DNA from: a bacterium SCSIO 12827
GTDB lineage: Bacteria; Pseudomonadota; Alphaproteobacteria; Rhodospirillales; Casp-alpha2
Reading direction: 5' to 3'
Assembly (NCBI GenBank): GCA_024397995.1
Contig: CP073746.1
Span: forward strand, 3,718,001-3,782,000
DNA: 64,000 nucleotides
How positions within the stretch are numbered: position 1 is the stretch's first letter; every line of letters starts with the position of its first letter. Position numbers and translations under genes: made by a program. The notes under the pieces were generated by a model. That model was not told where the DNA came from and searched no databases. It saw only the letters and a list, made by a program, of their open reading frames with translations. Positions 25,398 through 34,952 of this stretch are shown piece by piece.

Positions 25398-26296
25398 CCC
25401 AGCCGAAAGTGACGGTCCTGATGTCGGTTCTCAACGGTGAGGACTATCTACGCGAAGCGATCGACAGCATCCTCGAACAGACATTCACGGACTTTGAATT
25501 CCTGATCATCGACAATGCTTCGACCGACGGCACCACAGCCATCATTGCGTCCTATGATGACGCCCGGATCCGCTGCATCCGAAACGACGAAGTCCTGACA
25601 CTGACCCAATCCCTGAACAAAGGGTTGGAGGCCGCACGCGGTGAGTACATTGCGCGCCTGGATGCTGATGACATCGCTTTTGCCAACCGCCTGGACAAAC
25701 AGGTACGGCACCTCGACGACCATCCTGATGTCGCCTTGGTCGCCTCTGTCGCCACCGATTTCGGCAACGGCACACCGCTGCCGGGCATCCCCGGCCCGAC
25801 ACCGCCGGATAACCATGATGACCTGTTGGTCGCCCTTGCGCGTGATAGCATCATCGCGCATTCGTCGATCATGTTCCGCCATCAAGATGTGATGAAGATA
25901 GGCGGCTACCCTGGGGAATATGCCTATTGCATGGACTATCTGCTTTATTTCCGTCTGGCCCGGCATCATCGGCTGGGATGCTTGCCCGAGCCGCTTGTGG
26001 CGATCCGGAGTCATCCCTCTCAGATCACGTCTTTACCGGCCTGGGGACTGCGCCGGGAGACGGAGGCCGCTGCTGCTTTTCAGGAAATTCTGACCTATCC
26101 TGACCTGCCTGCCGCCGTGCGCCGGGGATTGCTCCGCTACAGGGCATTGACATCGTTGCGCTTGGCCGCTCTGTACGCGCGCGCGCATGCGCCAATGAAA
26201 GCCTTCGCCTGGATCATCCGCGCCTTCGTCCAGGCCCCCTGCACGTTCTCCCGCCTTGTCTGGACCATCGCGGCGAAGCGGGCGGGACAGTCGTGA
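25394..26296 (+). CDS. Family 2 glycosyltransferase
   Basis: The 300-residue protein has a GT-A fold: VTVLMSVLNGEDYLREAIDSIL at the N terminus, FLIIDNASTDGT, and the metal-binding ARLDADDIAF (DADD). The C-terminal third has a basic, partly hydrophobic region (RALTSLRLAALYARAH). It transfers a sugar from a nucleotide donor to a lipid-linked acceptor on the inner face of the membrane. It starts at ATG 25394, overlapping the previous stop, so its donor may be the CDP-sugar made just upstream. Confidence 0.88.
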   Translation: MTQPKVTVLMSVLNGEDYLREAIDSILEQTFTDFEFLIIDNASTDGTTAIIASYDDARIRCIRNDEVLTLTQSLNKGLEAARGEYIARLDADDIAFANRLDKQVRHLDDHPDVALVASVATDFGNGTPLPGIPGPTPPDNHDDLLVALARDSIIAHSSIMFRHQDVMKIGGYPGEYAYCMDYLLYFRLARHHRLGCLPEPLVAIRSHPSQITSLPAWGLRRETEAAAAFQEILTYPDLPAAVRRGLLRYRALTSLRLAALYARAHAPMKAFAWIIRAFVQAPCTFSRLVWTIAAKRAGQS

Positions 26297-26330
26297 CTGC
26301 TTGCCGGAAAACACAAGGACGACACCGACC

Positions 26331-27365
26331 GTGCATCCACAACACCTAAGCCTGTTACGCTGCCCCGCCACGGGCGCGCCGCTTGAATTATCGGATGCCG
26401 TTTTGGAAGACGGTCGTATCCGCTCCGGGCGGCTTGTGCCCGCGGGCGGCGACGAAAGCCTTTCATACCCCATCGTGAATTTTATTCCGCGCTTCGTTTC
26501 GTCAGACAACTACGCGCAAAATTTCGGCTTCGAATGGAACCTGCACGCGCGCACTCAATACGATTCCGAATCCGGACATAACGTGTCAGAGGAACGCCTC
26601 TCCCGCTTCACCGGATGGCCAGATGAACTGCAAGGGGAGCTGGTGCTGGAGGCAGGATCGGGATCGGGCCGCTTCACGGAACCGCTTCTGCGTGCGGGCG
26701 CGACGGTGATCTCGTTCGATTATTCAGATGCGGTCGAGGCAAACGAGAAATCGAACGGCAAGAACCCGAACCTGCTACTGGTGCAGGCAGACATCTACAC
26801 AATGCCGTTCCCCGAGCAGCTGTTCGACAGAGTGCTCTGTTACGGCGTGCTACAGCATACGCCGGACCCGGAAAGAGCGTTTAAGGCTCTCGTCCCCATG
26901 CTGAAGCCGGGCGGCCATCTGGCGACAGACATCTACTTGAAATCTTTGACTTATTATTGGCTTAACACGCGCTACTGGGTGCGCCCCCTGACCCGCGGCA
27001 TGGATTCCGAACGCCTGTACCGCTGGTGCAAGGGTTATGTTTCCTTGATGTGGCCGCTGGTTCGCCTGCTGCGTCGTCTGCCTTATGGGCAGGCCATCAT
27101 CTGGCGCCTGCTGGTCGCCGACCCGATCGACGACATGCCTTCTGCCGACGACGCGACCTTGCGTGAATGGGCGATCCTCGACACCTTCGACATGCTGTCG
27201 CCCAGTTTCGACCTGCCGCAAACCCCGGCCATCTTCGAACGCTGGCATCGGGAGTGCGATCTGGATCATATTGACGTTCGCCTCGGCTCCAACGGCGTCG
27301 CCGGCACGGCACGGCGCCGAGCGATCGACCAGAACGTCATCGGGAAGGAAGCCGTGAACACATGA
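26331..27365 (+). CDS. SAM-dependent methyltransferase with N-terminal Trm112-like segment
   Basis: The 344-residue product begins with HLSLLRCPATGAPLEL and a later SYPIVNFIPRFV, a short Trm112-like lead-in seen in many glycan-locus methyltransferases, though only one cysteine remains. The methyltransferase core follows with LVLEAGSGSGRFTEPLL, VISFDYSDAVEANE and CYGVLQHTPDPERAF. The start is GTG at 26331 with AAGGA eleven bases upstream, 34 bases after the GT2 gene. Its stop overlaps the hisH-like start. The target is presumably a sugar in the repeat unit. Confidence 0.8.
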   Translation: MHPQHLSLLRCPATGAPLELSDAVLEDGRIRSGRLVPAGGDESLSYPIVNFIPRFVSSDNYAQNFGFEWNLHARTQYDSESGHNVSEERLSRFTGWPDELQGELVLEAGSGSGRFTEPLLRAGATVISFDYSDAVEANEKSNGKNPNLLLVQADIYTMPFPEQLFDRVLCYGVLQHTPDPERAFKALVPMLKPGGHLATDIYLKSLTYYWLNTRYWVRPLTRGMDSERLYRWCKGYVSLMWPLVRLLRRLPYGQAIIWRLLVADPIDDMPSADDATLREWAILDTFDMLSPSFDLPQTPAIFERWHRECDLDHIDVRLGSNGVAGTARRRAIDQNVIGKEAVNT

Positions 27366-27982
27366 TCGCCATCGTAGACATCGGCATCGGCAACCTGGGC
27401 GCCATCAAGAACATGCTGCGCAAGGTCGGCGCCCAGGCGGAAATCACCGACAGCGCGGATGCGATTAAAGCCGCTGACAAGATCGTTCTGCCCGGCGTCG
27501 GCGCGTTTGACCACGGCATGGGTGCTCTGGCGGCAAGCGGCCTGATGGATACCTTGAACGAACAGGCACTCGACGCGGGGAAACCCATCCTGGGAATCTG
27601 CCTCGGCGCGCAAATGCTGGGCCGGCGCAGTGAGGAGGGATCCCTGCCCGGGCTGGGGTGGATCGACATGGACATCGTGCGCTTTCCCCGTGACGCCGGC
27701 CTCAAGATTCCGCACATGGGCTGGAACACGGTTGCGCCGACGATGCCGGGCGGAAGGACACACCCGCTGTTTGCCGGCGGTGAAGACGCGCCCCGATTCT
27801 ATTTCGTACATTCCTTCCATTTCGAATGTGACCGGCCCGAAGACGTCACGGCAACCTGCGTATACGGCAAGCCGTTCGCCGCTGCGGTGGCACGTGGAAA
27901 CATCTGGGGGGTACAGTTCCATCCGGAAAAAAGCCATCGCTTCGGCGCGGCGCTGCTGCGTAATTTCGCGGAACATCCCTGA
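27362..27982 (+). CDS. hisH: HisH-like glutamine amidotransferase for acetamidino-sugar synthesis
   Basis: The 206-residue class I glutaminase has the nucleophile Cys80 in LGICLGAQMLG and the partners His187 and Glu189 in VQFHPEKSH. In histidine synthesis HisH feeds ammonia to HisF. Here the pair is followed by an N-acetyl-sugar amidotransferase, the arrangement known from P. aeruginosa WbpG-HisH2-HisF2, where the ammonia converts an N-acetyl to an N-acetimidoyl group. The gene overlaps its neighbours at both ends (ATGA and TGATG). A dedicated paralogue is therefore more likely than the histidine enzyme, and no other his genes are nearby. Confidence 0.88.
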   Translation: MIAIVDIGIGNLGAIKNMLRKVGAQAEITDSADAIKAADKIVLPGVGAFDHGMGALAASGLMDTLNEQALDAGKPILGICLGAQMLGRRSEEGSLPGLGWIDMDIVRFPRDAGLKIPHMGWNTVAPTMPGGRTHPLFAGGEDAPRFYFVHSFHFECDRPEDVTATCVYGKPFAAAVARGNIWGVQFHPEKSHRFGAALLRNFAEHP

Positions 27983-28749
27983 TGAATTTTCCCCGGGTCA
28001 TTCCGATTTTACTTCTGCGGGGGCGCGGCCTGTACAAGACCGTCAAGTTCAAAGACCCCGTCTATGTCGGGGATCCGATGAACACGGTTCGGCTGTTCAA
28101 TGAAAAGGAAGCCAACGAAATCGTGGTCCTGGACATCGGTGCTACCGCCGAGAACCGCGGCCCCAATTTCGATTTTTTGGAAGACCTGGCATCTGAATGC
28201 TTCATGCCTTTTGCCTATGGCGGCGGCATCACGACCGTGGACCAGATCAAGAAGTTGTTTTTTCTCGGCGCGGAAAAGGCCGTGATCAACGCCGCGGCCT
28301 TCGACCAGCCTGGCCTGATCGAGGACGCCGCCCGACAATTCGGCGCCCAAAGCATCGTCGCGTCCATCGACGTCAAGAAGAAGATGCTCGGCGGATACGA
28401 TGTTTTCACCCACAACGGCACCAAAGGCCGAGGGCGGAAGCCGGTAGAACTTGCACGGGAATTGGAAAGTCGAGGCGTCGGCGAAATCCTTATCAACGCC
28501 ATCGACCGTGACGGCACGATGAGCGGTTACGACCTGGACCTCATCGGCGACGTTGCCGCTGCCGTTTCCGTGCCGGTCGTCGCCTGCGGCGGCGCGAGCG
28601 GACCGACTGATTTTCGCGCAGCCATCAACACCGGCGCCGCCGCCGTTTCAGCCGGCGCATACTTCGTTTTTCAAGGGAAGCACCGTGCGGTGCTGATCAG
28701 CTATCCCAGCGAAGATGAGCTGAACACCATCTTCACACCGGAAGAATAA
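27982..28749 (+). CDS. hisF: HisF-like ammonia-channel partner for acetamidino-sugar synthesis
   Basis: The 255-residue beta/alpha barrel is a HisF paralogue. The catalytic Asp11 of true HisF (in CLD) is replaced: this protein reads RVIPILLLRGRGLYKT, with Leu11. The second catalytic aspartate region is kept as SIDVKKKMLGG. Loss of the first aspartate fits a protein that only docks the glutaminase and channels ammonia. VLDIGATAENRGPNF, AYGGGITTVDQ and INAIDRDGTMSGYD retain the barrel motifs. It sits between the HisH-like gene and the amidotransferase fusion, directly abutting both. Confidence 0.88.
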   Translation: MNFPRVIPILLLRGRGLYKTVKFKDPVYVGDPMNTVRLFNEKEANEIVVLDIGATAENRGPNFDFLEDLASECFMPFAYGGGITTVDQIKKLFFLGAEKAVINAAAFDQPGLIEDAARQFGAQSIVASIDVKKKMLGGYDVFTHNGTKGRGRKPVELARELESRGVGEILINAIDRDGTMSGYDLDLIGDVAAAVSVPVVACGGASGPTDFRAAINTGAAAVSAGAYFVFQGKHRAVLISYPSEDELNTIFTPEE

Positions 28750-31038
28750 ATGAACGATATCGAATACCAAGTCTGCACGCGTTGTGTGATGGACACCACG
28801 GACCCGGACATCACTTTCGACGATCAGGGCGTATGCAACCATTGTCGCTCGTTCGACCAAATCGCCGGTACGGACTGGCTTCCGGGTCAGGCGGGAAAAC
28901 CGCATCTGGATGCCTTGCTCGCGGAGATCAAGGCTTGGGGTAAGGGTCGCGAATACGATTGCACGATCGGGCTGTCGGGCGGGGCGGATTCATCCTATCT
29001 GGCCTATCTCGCCGCAAAAGAGTGGGGCCTGCGGCCGCTCGCCGTCCATGTCGATACCGGTTGGAATTCGCCCTTCGCCGTACGTAACATCGAAAATCTG
29101 GTCAAGAAACTGAACATTGACCTCTATACCTTCGTTATCGATTGGGAAGAAATGCGCGATCTTCAGGTCGCGTTCCTGAAATCGGGCGTCGCCAACCAGG
29201 ATACGCCGCAGGATCATGCCATCTTCGCCAAACTTTTCAGCTTCACCGCCGAGAACAAGATTCGCTACGTCCTGTCGGGCCACAACATCGCGACCGAAAG
29301 CGTCCTTCCCGAATCCTGGGAGTACACCGCCCGCGATGACAAGCACATTCGCGCCATCCATCGCCGGTTCGGGACCCGCCCCCTGAAGACGCTGCCGATC
29401 ATGTCCGTCTTCCGCAGTTTTCTGTATGCCCGGCTGGCACCGATCAAATTCCTGCCCGGCATGAAAATCGTCAACCCGCTGGACTTCGTCGACTACACGA
29501 AAGATCAAGCCAAGGAAAACCTGTCCAAAGAAGTCGGCTGGCAGGAGTACGGCGCCAAGCACTTCGAATCCCGCTTCACAAAGTTCTTTCAGGCTTACTG
29601 GCTACCCAAACGGTTCGGATACGACAAACGCCGCGCGCATCTGTCCTCACTTGTTCTCTCCGGCCAAATCAGCCGGGACCATGCGCTGGCCGAACTGGAT
29701 AAACCCATGTACCCGCTCGAAGAGTTGGCGGAAGACATGGAGTTCGTCCGCAAGAAGCTGGAGTTGAGCGAAAGCGAATTCGAGGAGATTTTATCCGCGC
29801 CAACCCGTCATCATTCGGAGTATCCCTCCTATGCGCCGCTGGGACGCATTTGGCGGCGGGTGCAAAAAAGCCTGCAAGCGCTGCGCCGCAGTCTGACGCC
29901 CAAGGCCCGTGCCTTGGCTCCCTTGGGGAAGCTGAACATCTGCATTCTCGGCTCCGCCAGCGACACCCATGTCGTAACCCGTGCCCGCGCCATCGCGCGC
30001 CAAGGCCATATGGTGACGATGATTTCGCGCGTTCCCGGATCGACGAACGAGATTCCCATCCTGGTCCCGAAAGGCTTCAATACGCCCTTCAATGTCGTCA
30101 ACAAGGCACTGATCGTGTTTCCCCTCGCCTGGATGATCTGGCGGCAGCGCGCGGACGTGTTTTATGCCCATTATGCGGCCGAGTACGAATGTTGGCTTGC
30201 GGCCCTGCTGCGCCGTCGGCCCTTTGCCATTAATGCCATGGGGTCGGATATCCTGATCGAAGCAACAGGACGTCGTGGCCCCTTGCGCGCCTGGTTGACC
30301 CGTTTCGCGTTGAAAACGGCCAAAGCCGTCACGGTGAAATCTCCGTATCTGGCACAGACGGTTCTCGACCTTGGGATCGATCCTGGGCGCGTTTCAGAAG
30401 TGATCTGGGGGATTGATCCAAAAAATTATCACCGCGATATGGATAAGCGGCGCGAATGGCGGGCCCGCTGGGGAGTTGATGAGGATACCCTGGTCATCCT
30501 CAGCCCGCGCCCTTTTGAAAAGCTCTATCGTCAGCATCTGGCAATCCAGGCGCTCCCCAAGGTCCTGGAGAAACACCCGAACGCGATTCTCGCATTATCC
30601 GAATTCAAACAGGACCTAAGCTACCGCCGTGAACTGGAAACGCTGGCCCGCAACCTCGGCATCAGCGCCCATGTCGTCTATGTCGCCCCGCAAACCGAGG
30701 AGCACATGCCGGGCCTTTTATCGGCTGCCGATGTCATCGTTAGTCTCGCCTACACAGACGGAACTCCGCAAACGGTCTTGGAAGCCCAAGCCTGCGACAC
30801 ACCGGTGTTGATTGCCGACATTCCCGATATCCGGCACGTTTTCACGGATCGAAAGAATTGTCTTTTTTCGACCGATGACCCCAAGTCGATTGCCGATGGC
30901 TTGGACCTTATTGCGTCGGACGAAACGCTGCGCAATTCGATCATTGCCGGCGGCAGGCAATTGGTCTCGGAAAAGGCCAACCTTCCCCGGGAACTGGAAC
31001 GCGTCGAAGCAATCCTGCGTGACGTCGTTTCCGGTTGA
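28750..31038 (+). CDS. N-acetyl-sugar amidotransferase (WbpG/LegA-like) fused to a family 4 glycosyltransferase
   Basis: The 762-residue protein is about twice the normal WbpG length. Residues 1-375 are the amidotransferase: a four-cysteine zinc-like site (Cys9, Cys12, Cys29, Cys32) and the PP-loop SGGADSS (76-82) that adenylates the N-acetyl group, followed by LSGHNIATESVLPESW and KIVNPLDFVDYTKD. From residue 395 (LNICILGSASDTHVV) a GT-B glycosyltransferase begins, with YAHYAAEYECWLAALL, NAMGSDILIEATG, and a GT4-type donor motif TDGTPQTVLEAQAC near residue 672. The first half makes an acetamidino sugar with HisH/HisF; the second half may attach it. A single open frame with no stop supports a real fusion. 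Confidence 0.85.
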   Translation: MNDIEYQVCTRCVMDTTDPDITFDDQGVCNHCRSFDQIAGTDWLPGQAGKPHLDALLAEIKAWGKGREYDCTIGLSGGADSSYLAYLAAKEWGLRPLAVHVDTGWNSPFAVRNIENLVKKLNIDLYTFVIDWEEMRDLQVAFLKSGVANQDTPQDHAIFAKLFSFTAENKIRYVLSGHNIATESVLPESWEYTARDDKHIRAIHRRFGTRPLKTLPIMSVFRSFLYARLAPIKFLPGMKIVNPLDFVDYTKDQAKENLSKEVGWQEYGAKHFESRFTKFFQAYWLPKRFGYDKRRAHLSSLVLSGQISRDHALAELDKPMYPLEELAEDMEFVRKKLELSESEFEEILSAPTRHHSEYPSYAPLGRIWRRVQKSLQALRRSLTPKARALAPLGKLNICILGSASDTHVVTRARAIARQGHMVTMISRVPGSTNEIPILVPKGFNTPFNVVNKALIVFPLAWMIWRQRADVFYAHYAAEYECWLAALLRRRPFAINAMGSDILIEATGRRGPLRAWLTRFALKTAKAVTVKSPYLAQTVLDLGIDPGRVSEVIWGIDPKNYHRDMDKRREWRARWGVDEDTLVILSPRPFEKLYRQHLAIQALPKVLEKHPNAILALSEFKQDLSYRRELETLARNLGISAHVVYVAPQTEEHMPGLLSAADVIVSLAYTDGTPQTVLEAQACDTPVLIADIPDIRHVFTDRKNCLFSTDDPKSIADGLDLIASDETLRNSIIAGGRQLVSEKANLPRELERVEAILRDVVSG

Positions 31039-31077
31039 TCCTGACATTTGTACAAAAACCGATCTTGATCTGATGCC

Positions 31078-33015
31078 ATGTGCGGCCTGACCGGCATTTT
31101 CGATCCGCGCGGCCGTGCACCGTTGGCAACGGCGGTGCGCGGCATGACGGACCGTCTTGTCCATCGCGGCCCCGATGCAGACGGCGTGTGGACCGATGAT
31201 GCCGCCGGGGTCGCGCTGGGTCATCGACGCTTGTCGATCATCGACTTGAGCCCGGCCGGCGCACAGCCCATGACCTCAGCCTGCGGGCGTTACACCATCG
31301 TCTACAACGGTGAAGTCTATAACGCCGAGGATCTGCGACGCGACCTGGCGACGGCCGGTGCGACGCCGGAGTACCGCGGGCATTCGGACACGGAAGTGAT
31401 TCTTGCCGCTTTCACCTGCTGGGGCGTGCGCGCGGCCGTCGAAAAGCTGATCGGCATGTTCGCCTTCGCGCTTTGGGACCGCGAGGAACGCTGCCTGGTA
31501 TTGGCCCGCGACCGCCTGGGCATCAAGCCGCTGTATTGGGGCGACGCGAACGGTTTGTTCCTGTTCGCGTCGGAACTGAAATCGTTCCATGCCCATCCTG
31601 CCTTTCGGCCCGAGGTCGACCCGGCGGCCCTCGCCGCCTACATGCGCTACAACTACGTGCCGGCCCCTGCATCCATATATAAAGACGTCTTCAAGTTGGA
31701 GCCGGGTTGCCTGCTGTTCAAGCACGCCGATCAGCCCGCCCGCGTTGAACGCTATTGGGACCTGCGGCGCATCGCCCATGATGGGCAGTCCGCGCCGCGT
31801 GGCCTGAGCGATCAGGATGCCGTCGACCAAGCCGACGCCCTGATCGGCGACGCGGTCAAACGGCGCATGGTGGCGGATGTGCCGCTCGGGGCGTTCCTGT
31901 CGGGCGGCATCGATTCCTCGACCGTCGCGGCTCTGATGCAGGCGCAAAGCAACGTGCCCGTGAAAACCTTTTCCATCGGCTTTGACGCAGACGGATATGA
32001 TGAAGCCCCCCATGCCGCCGCCGTCGCCCGGCACCTGGGCACCGACCACACGGAACTTTACGTCGACCCGGGCCAAGCGCTCGACGTCATTCCCCGCCTG
32101 CCCGACTTCTATGACGAGCCCTTCGCCGACTCATCCCAGATCCCGACCTATCTGGTGTCCGCCCTCACCCGCCAACACGTCACCGTGGCACTTTCCGGTG
32201 ACGGCGGCGACGAAGTCTTCGCCGGTTACACCCGCTATACCTGGGGTGATCTGCTGCGCCGACGCACGGGCCGCATTCCTCGCCCGCTGCGCGCCGGCAC
32301 GGCGCGGATGCTTCATTGCCTCAGCGAAGACAGCTGGGACCGGCTGCTGAAGCATCTGCCCCTGGCCAAACGCCTCAGCCACCCCGGCCAGAAAGTTCAC
32401 AAGCTGGCCGATGTTCTGGCGCAGCCCGATGACATGGCGCTTTTCCGGCGTCTGATTACGGCCTGGCGCGATCCGGCCGCCGTGGTCCCCGGGGCGGTGG
32501 AAACACCGACCGTCGCCTGGGACGACAGCGTGCGGGGAGACGTGCCCCAGTTCATGGAACGCATGCAGTTGCTGGACAGCCTGATGTACCTGCCCGACGA
32601 CATCCTGACCAAGGTCGACCGCGCCTCCATGGCCGTCAGCCTGGAAGCCCGCGTGCCACTGCTCGATCACCGTGTCGTAGAATTCGCCTGGTCCCTGCCG
32701 CGCCACATGCGCGTGCGCGACGGCCAGGGAAAATGGATATTGCGTCAGGTGCTCGACCGCTATGTTCCGCGCCAGCTTACCGAGCGCCCGAAGATGGGGT
32801 TCGGCATTCCCGTCGACCGTTGGATCAAGGGCCCGCTGCGCGACTGGGCAGAAGATCTGTTGTCGCCGACGGCGCTGACCGAGGGCGGCCTGCTTGACCC
32901 GGTGCCGATCCGCCATGCCTGGGACGAACACCTGTCCGGCACCCGCAACCGCACGACCGAATTGTGGAGCGTGCTGATGTTTCAGGCCTGGCGCCGCCGT
33001 TGGGGAGGTGCCTGA
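31078..33015 (+). CDS. asnB: Asparagine-synthase-like glutamine amidotransferase, copy 1
   Basis: The 645-residue protein has the complete two-domain AsnB plan. Cys2 of MCGLTGIFD is the glutaminase nucleophile, NGEVYNAEDL and ARDRLGIKPLYW mark the N-terminal domain, and GAFLSGGIDSSTVAAL is the ATP-binding PP-loop. LPDDILTKVDRASMA and RPKMGFGIPVDRW are family-typical at the C-terminal side. AsnB relatives in O-antigen loci amidate the carboxyl of uronic acids. With several uronic and ulosonic acids made in this locus, that is the likely role. A second copy follows after two bases. True asparagine synthesis cannot be excluded. Confidence 0.85.
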   Translation: MCGLTGIFDPRGRAPLATAVRGMTDRLVHRGPDADGVWTDDAAGVALGHRRLSIIDLSPAGAQPMTSACGRYTIVYNGEVYNAEDLRRDLATAGATPEYRGHSDTEVILAAFTCWGVRAAVEKLIGMFAFALWDREERCLVLARDRLGIKPLYWGDANGLFLFASELKSFHAHPAFRPEVDPAALAAYMRYNYVPAPASIYKDVFKLEPGCLLFKHADQPARVERYWDLRRIAHDGQSAPRGLSDQDAVDQADALIGDAVKRRMVADVPLGAFLSGGIDSSTVAALMQAQSNVPVKTFSIGFDADGYDEAPHAAAVARHLGTDHTELYVDPGQALDVIPRLPDFYDEPFADSSQIPTYLVSALTRQHVTVALSGDGGDEVFAGYTRYTWGDLLRRRTGRIPRPLRAGTARMLHCLSEDSWDRLLKHLPLAKRLSHPGQKVHKLADVLAQPDDMALFRRLITAWRDPAAVVPGAVETPTVAWDDSVRGDVPQFMERMQLLDSLMYLPDDILTKVDRASMAVSLEARVPLLDHRVVEFAWSLPRHMRVRDGQGKWILRQVLDRYVPRQLTERPKMGFGIPVDRWIKGPLRDWAEDLLSPTALTEGGLLDPVPIRHAWDEHLSGTRNRTTELWSVLMFQAWRRRWGGA

Positions 33016-33017
33016 GC

Positions 33018-34952
33018 ATGTGCGGGATCGCGGGCATCCTCGCCGGACCGAATCGCACCGTGGACGTGGGAGAATTGGCGCGCCTGTCCGCCGCCGTCGC
33101 CCATCGCGGCCCCGACGACCAGGGGGCCTGTACCTGGACCGCCGAAGGGGGCATCAACGCCGCACCCGATTGCGCGGCGCTGGCCCCCGGGGCCAGGGTC
33201 GGGTTGGCCCACCGCCGCCTGTCGATCATCGACACGGGGCCGGGCGGCCACCAACCGATGATCACGTCCGACGGCCGCCATGTCCTGATCACCAACGGCG
33301 AGATCTACAACTACCTTGAGCTGCGGCGGGAACTGGAAGCCGAGGGTGCCACGTTCCGCAGCCAATCGGATACGGAAGTCCTGTTGATCGCCCTGGCCCG
33401 CTGGGGCGTGGCGCGGACCCTGCCCCGCCTGACCGGGATGTTTGCCTTCGCCTTCGTCGATACAGCGGCCCGGACGCTGACCTTGGGCCGCGACCCCTTC
33501 GGCATCAAGCCGCTGGTCTGGACGCTGCGTGGCGGCGACCTGGCCTTCGCGTCGGAACCGGGGGCGTTGTTGGAACTGACGGGGCTGTCCCGCGCCGTCG
33601 ATCCGCAGGCGCTGTACGATTACCTGCGGTTCGGGCTGACCGACCAGGGAACGGACAGCCTGTTCCGCGAGATACATCATTTGCCGCCGGCGTCCTTCGC
33701 GACGATCGACCTGGACCGTGTCGCGGCCCCCGCGCCCGAAACCTATTGGCGGCCACGCACCGAACAAACATCCGACCTGAGTTTCGATGAGGCGGCGACC
33801 GAACTGGGCCGCCTGTTCCGCCGTTCCGTCGGGCTGCATCTGCGGGCCGACGTGCCGGTCGGCGCGGCCCTGTCGGGCGGGATCGATTCCACCGCCGTGG
33901 TCTGCGCCATGCGCGAGATCGAAGGCAACAACCTGGACCTGCACACCTTTTCCTTCGTCGCCCCCGGCAGCCGCCACGACGAAGAGCACTGGGCCGACAT
34001 TGCCGGTCAAGCCGCGCGGGCGACCATGCATAAGACGACTTCGGATGGGGCGTCCCTGGCTGGCGGGCTGGATGGCCTGATCCGAACCCAGGGCGAACCC
34101 TTCGGATCGACCAGCATCTACGCCCAGAACCGGGTTTACGCCCTGGTCCGAAGCCAAGGCATCAAGGTCACTCTCGACGGCCAGGGGGCCGACGAAATCC
34201 TGGCCGGATATGTTCCCTTCCTGGCCGCGCGCCTGGTCAGCATGCTGCGGCGTGGAAATGCACTGAGCGCCCTGCGATTGCTGAACGCAAGCCGGGGGCA
34301 GGCCGGTCCCGCCGGGATGCTGGCACGGGCGGCGCGGTTCATTCTGCCCGGTGGGATGCAGAGCGCGGCCCGGCGTTTGATCGGCGAAGACCTTGTTCCC
34401 GATTGGATGAACGGCGACTGGCTTGCCGCCAACGGCGTCAATACGCGCGCACCGCAACACCCCCGCAAGGGTCGTGTGCTGATGGGAGAATTGGCGGAAA
34501 GCCTGTCGAGCCGCGTCCTGCCGGCGCTGCTTCGTTATCAGGACCGCAATTCCATGTCCTACACCGTCGAAAGCCGAGTGCCGTTCCTCAACAAGGAAAT
34601 CGTCGATTTCGTCTATGGCCTGCCCGAAGAATTTCTCGTCTCCGACCGGGGTGAGACCAAATCCGTGTTCCGCGCCGCCATGCGGGGCTTGGTGCCCGAC
34701 GCCATTTTGAACCGTCGCGACAAGATCGGCTTCATCACACCACAGGACCAATGGCTGCGCGACGCGGGCGGATGGCTTGAAACCATGATCGACAGCAACG
34801 CGGCACGCGCCGTCCCGGCGCTCAACCACCCCGCCCTGGCAAAACGGATCAAGGGGCTGACCCGCAGCGGCGGGCCGCTCCCGCAACAGGTCTGGCTGGT
34901 CGCGAACCTGATCCGCTGGGCGGAAATTCACGAGGTCGATTTCGCAGCATGA
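33018..34952 (+). CDS. asnB: Asparagine-synthase-like glutamine amidotransferase, copy 2
   Basis: The 644-residue protein starts MCGIAGILAGP at ATG 33018, putting the catalytic cysteine at position 2 as this family requires; the open frame from 32964 is therefore not the start. GAALSGGIDSTAVVCAM is the PP-loop, VTLDGQGADEILAGY the synthetase motif and NRRDKIGFITPQDQW the C-terminal motif. It is clearly diverged from copy 1, so the two probably amidate different sugars or positions. Its stop overlaps the next methyltransferase start by four bases. Confidence 0.85.
   Translation: MCGIAGILAGPNRTVDVGELARLSAAVAHRGPDDQGACTWTAEGGINAAPDCAALAPGARVGLAHRRLSIIDTGPGGHQPMITSDGRHVLITNGEIYNYLELRRELEAEGATFRSQSDTEVLLIALARWGVARTLPRLTGMFAFAFVDTAARTLTLGRDPFGIKPLVWTLRGGDLAFASEPGALLELTGLSRAVDPQALYDYLRFGLTDQGTDSLFREIHHLPPASFATIDLDRVAAPAPETYWRPRTEQTSDLSFDEAATELGRLFRRSVGLHLRADVPVGAALSGGIDSTAVVCAMREIEGNNLDLHTFSFVAPGSRHDEEHWADIAGQAARATMHKTTSDGASLAGGLDGLIRTQGEPFGSTSIYAQNRVYALVRSQGIKVTLDGQGADEILAGYVPFLAARLVSMLRRGNALSALRLLNASRGQAGPAGMLARAARFILPGGMQSAARRLIGEDLVPDWMNGDWLAANGVNTRAPQHPRKGRVLMGELAESLSSRVLPALLRYQDRNSMSYTVESRVPFLNKEIVDFVYGLPEEFLVSDRGETKSVFRAAMRGLVPDAILNRRDKIGFITPQDQWLRDAGGWLETMIDSNAARAVPALNHPALAKRIKGLTRSGGPLPQQVWLVANLIRWAEIHEVDFAA

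Noticed and set aside
27362-28749. HisH and HisF as histidine biosynthesis genes
   Set aside because: No other his genes are nearby, HisF lacks the catalytic Asp11, and an N-acetyl-sugar amidotransferase follows directly.
32982-34931. 649-codon antisense open frame over the second AsnB-like gene
   Set aside because: Antisense shadow; low-complexity translation rich in G, R and Q with no motif, while the plus strand has a complete AsnB.
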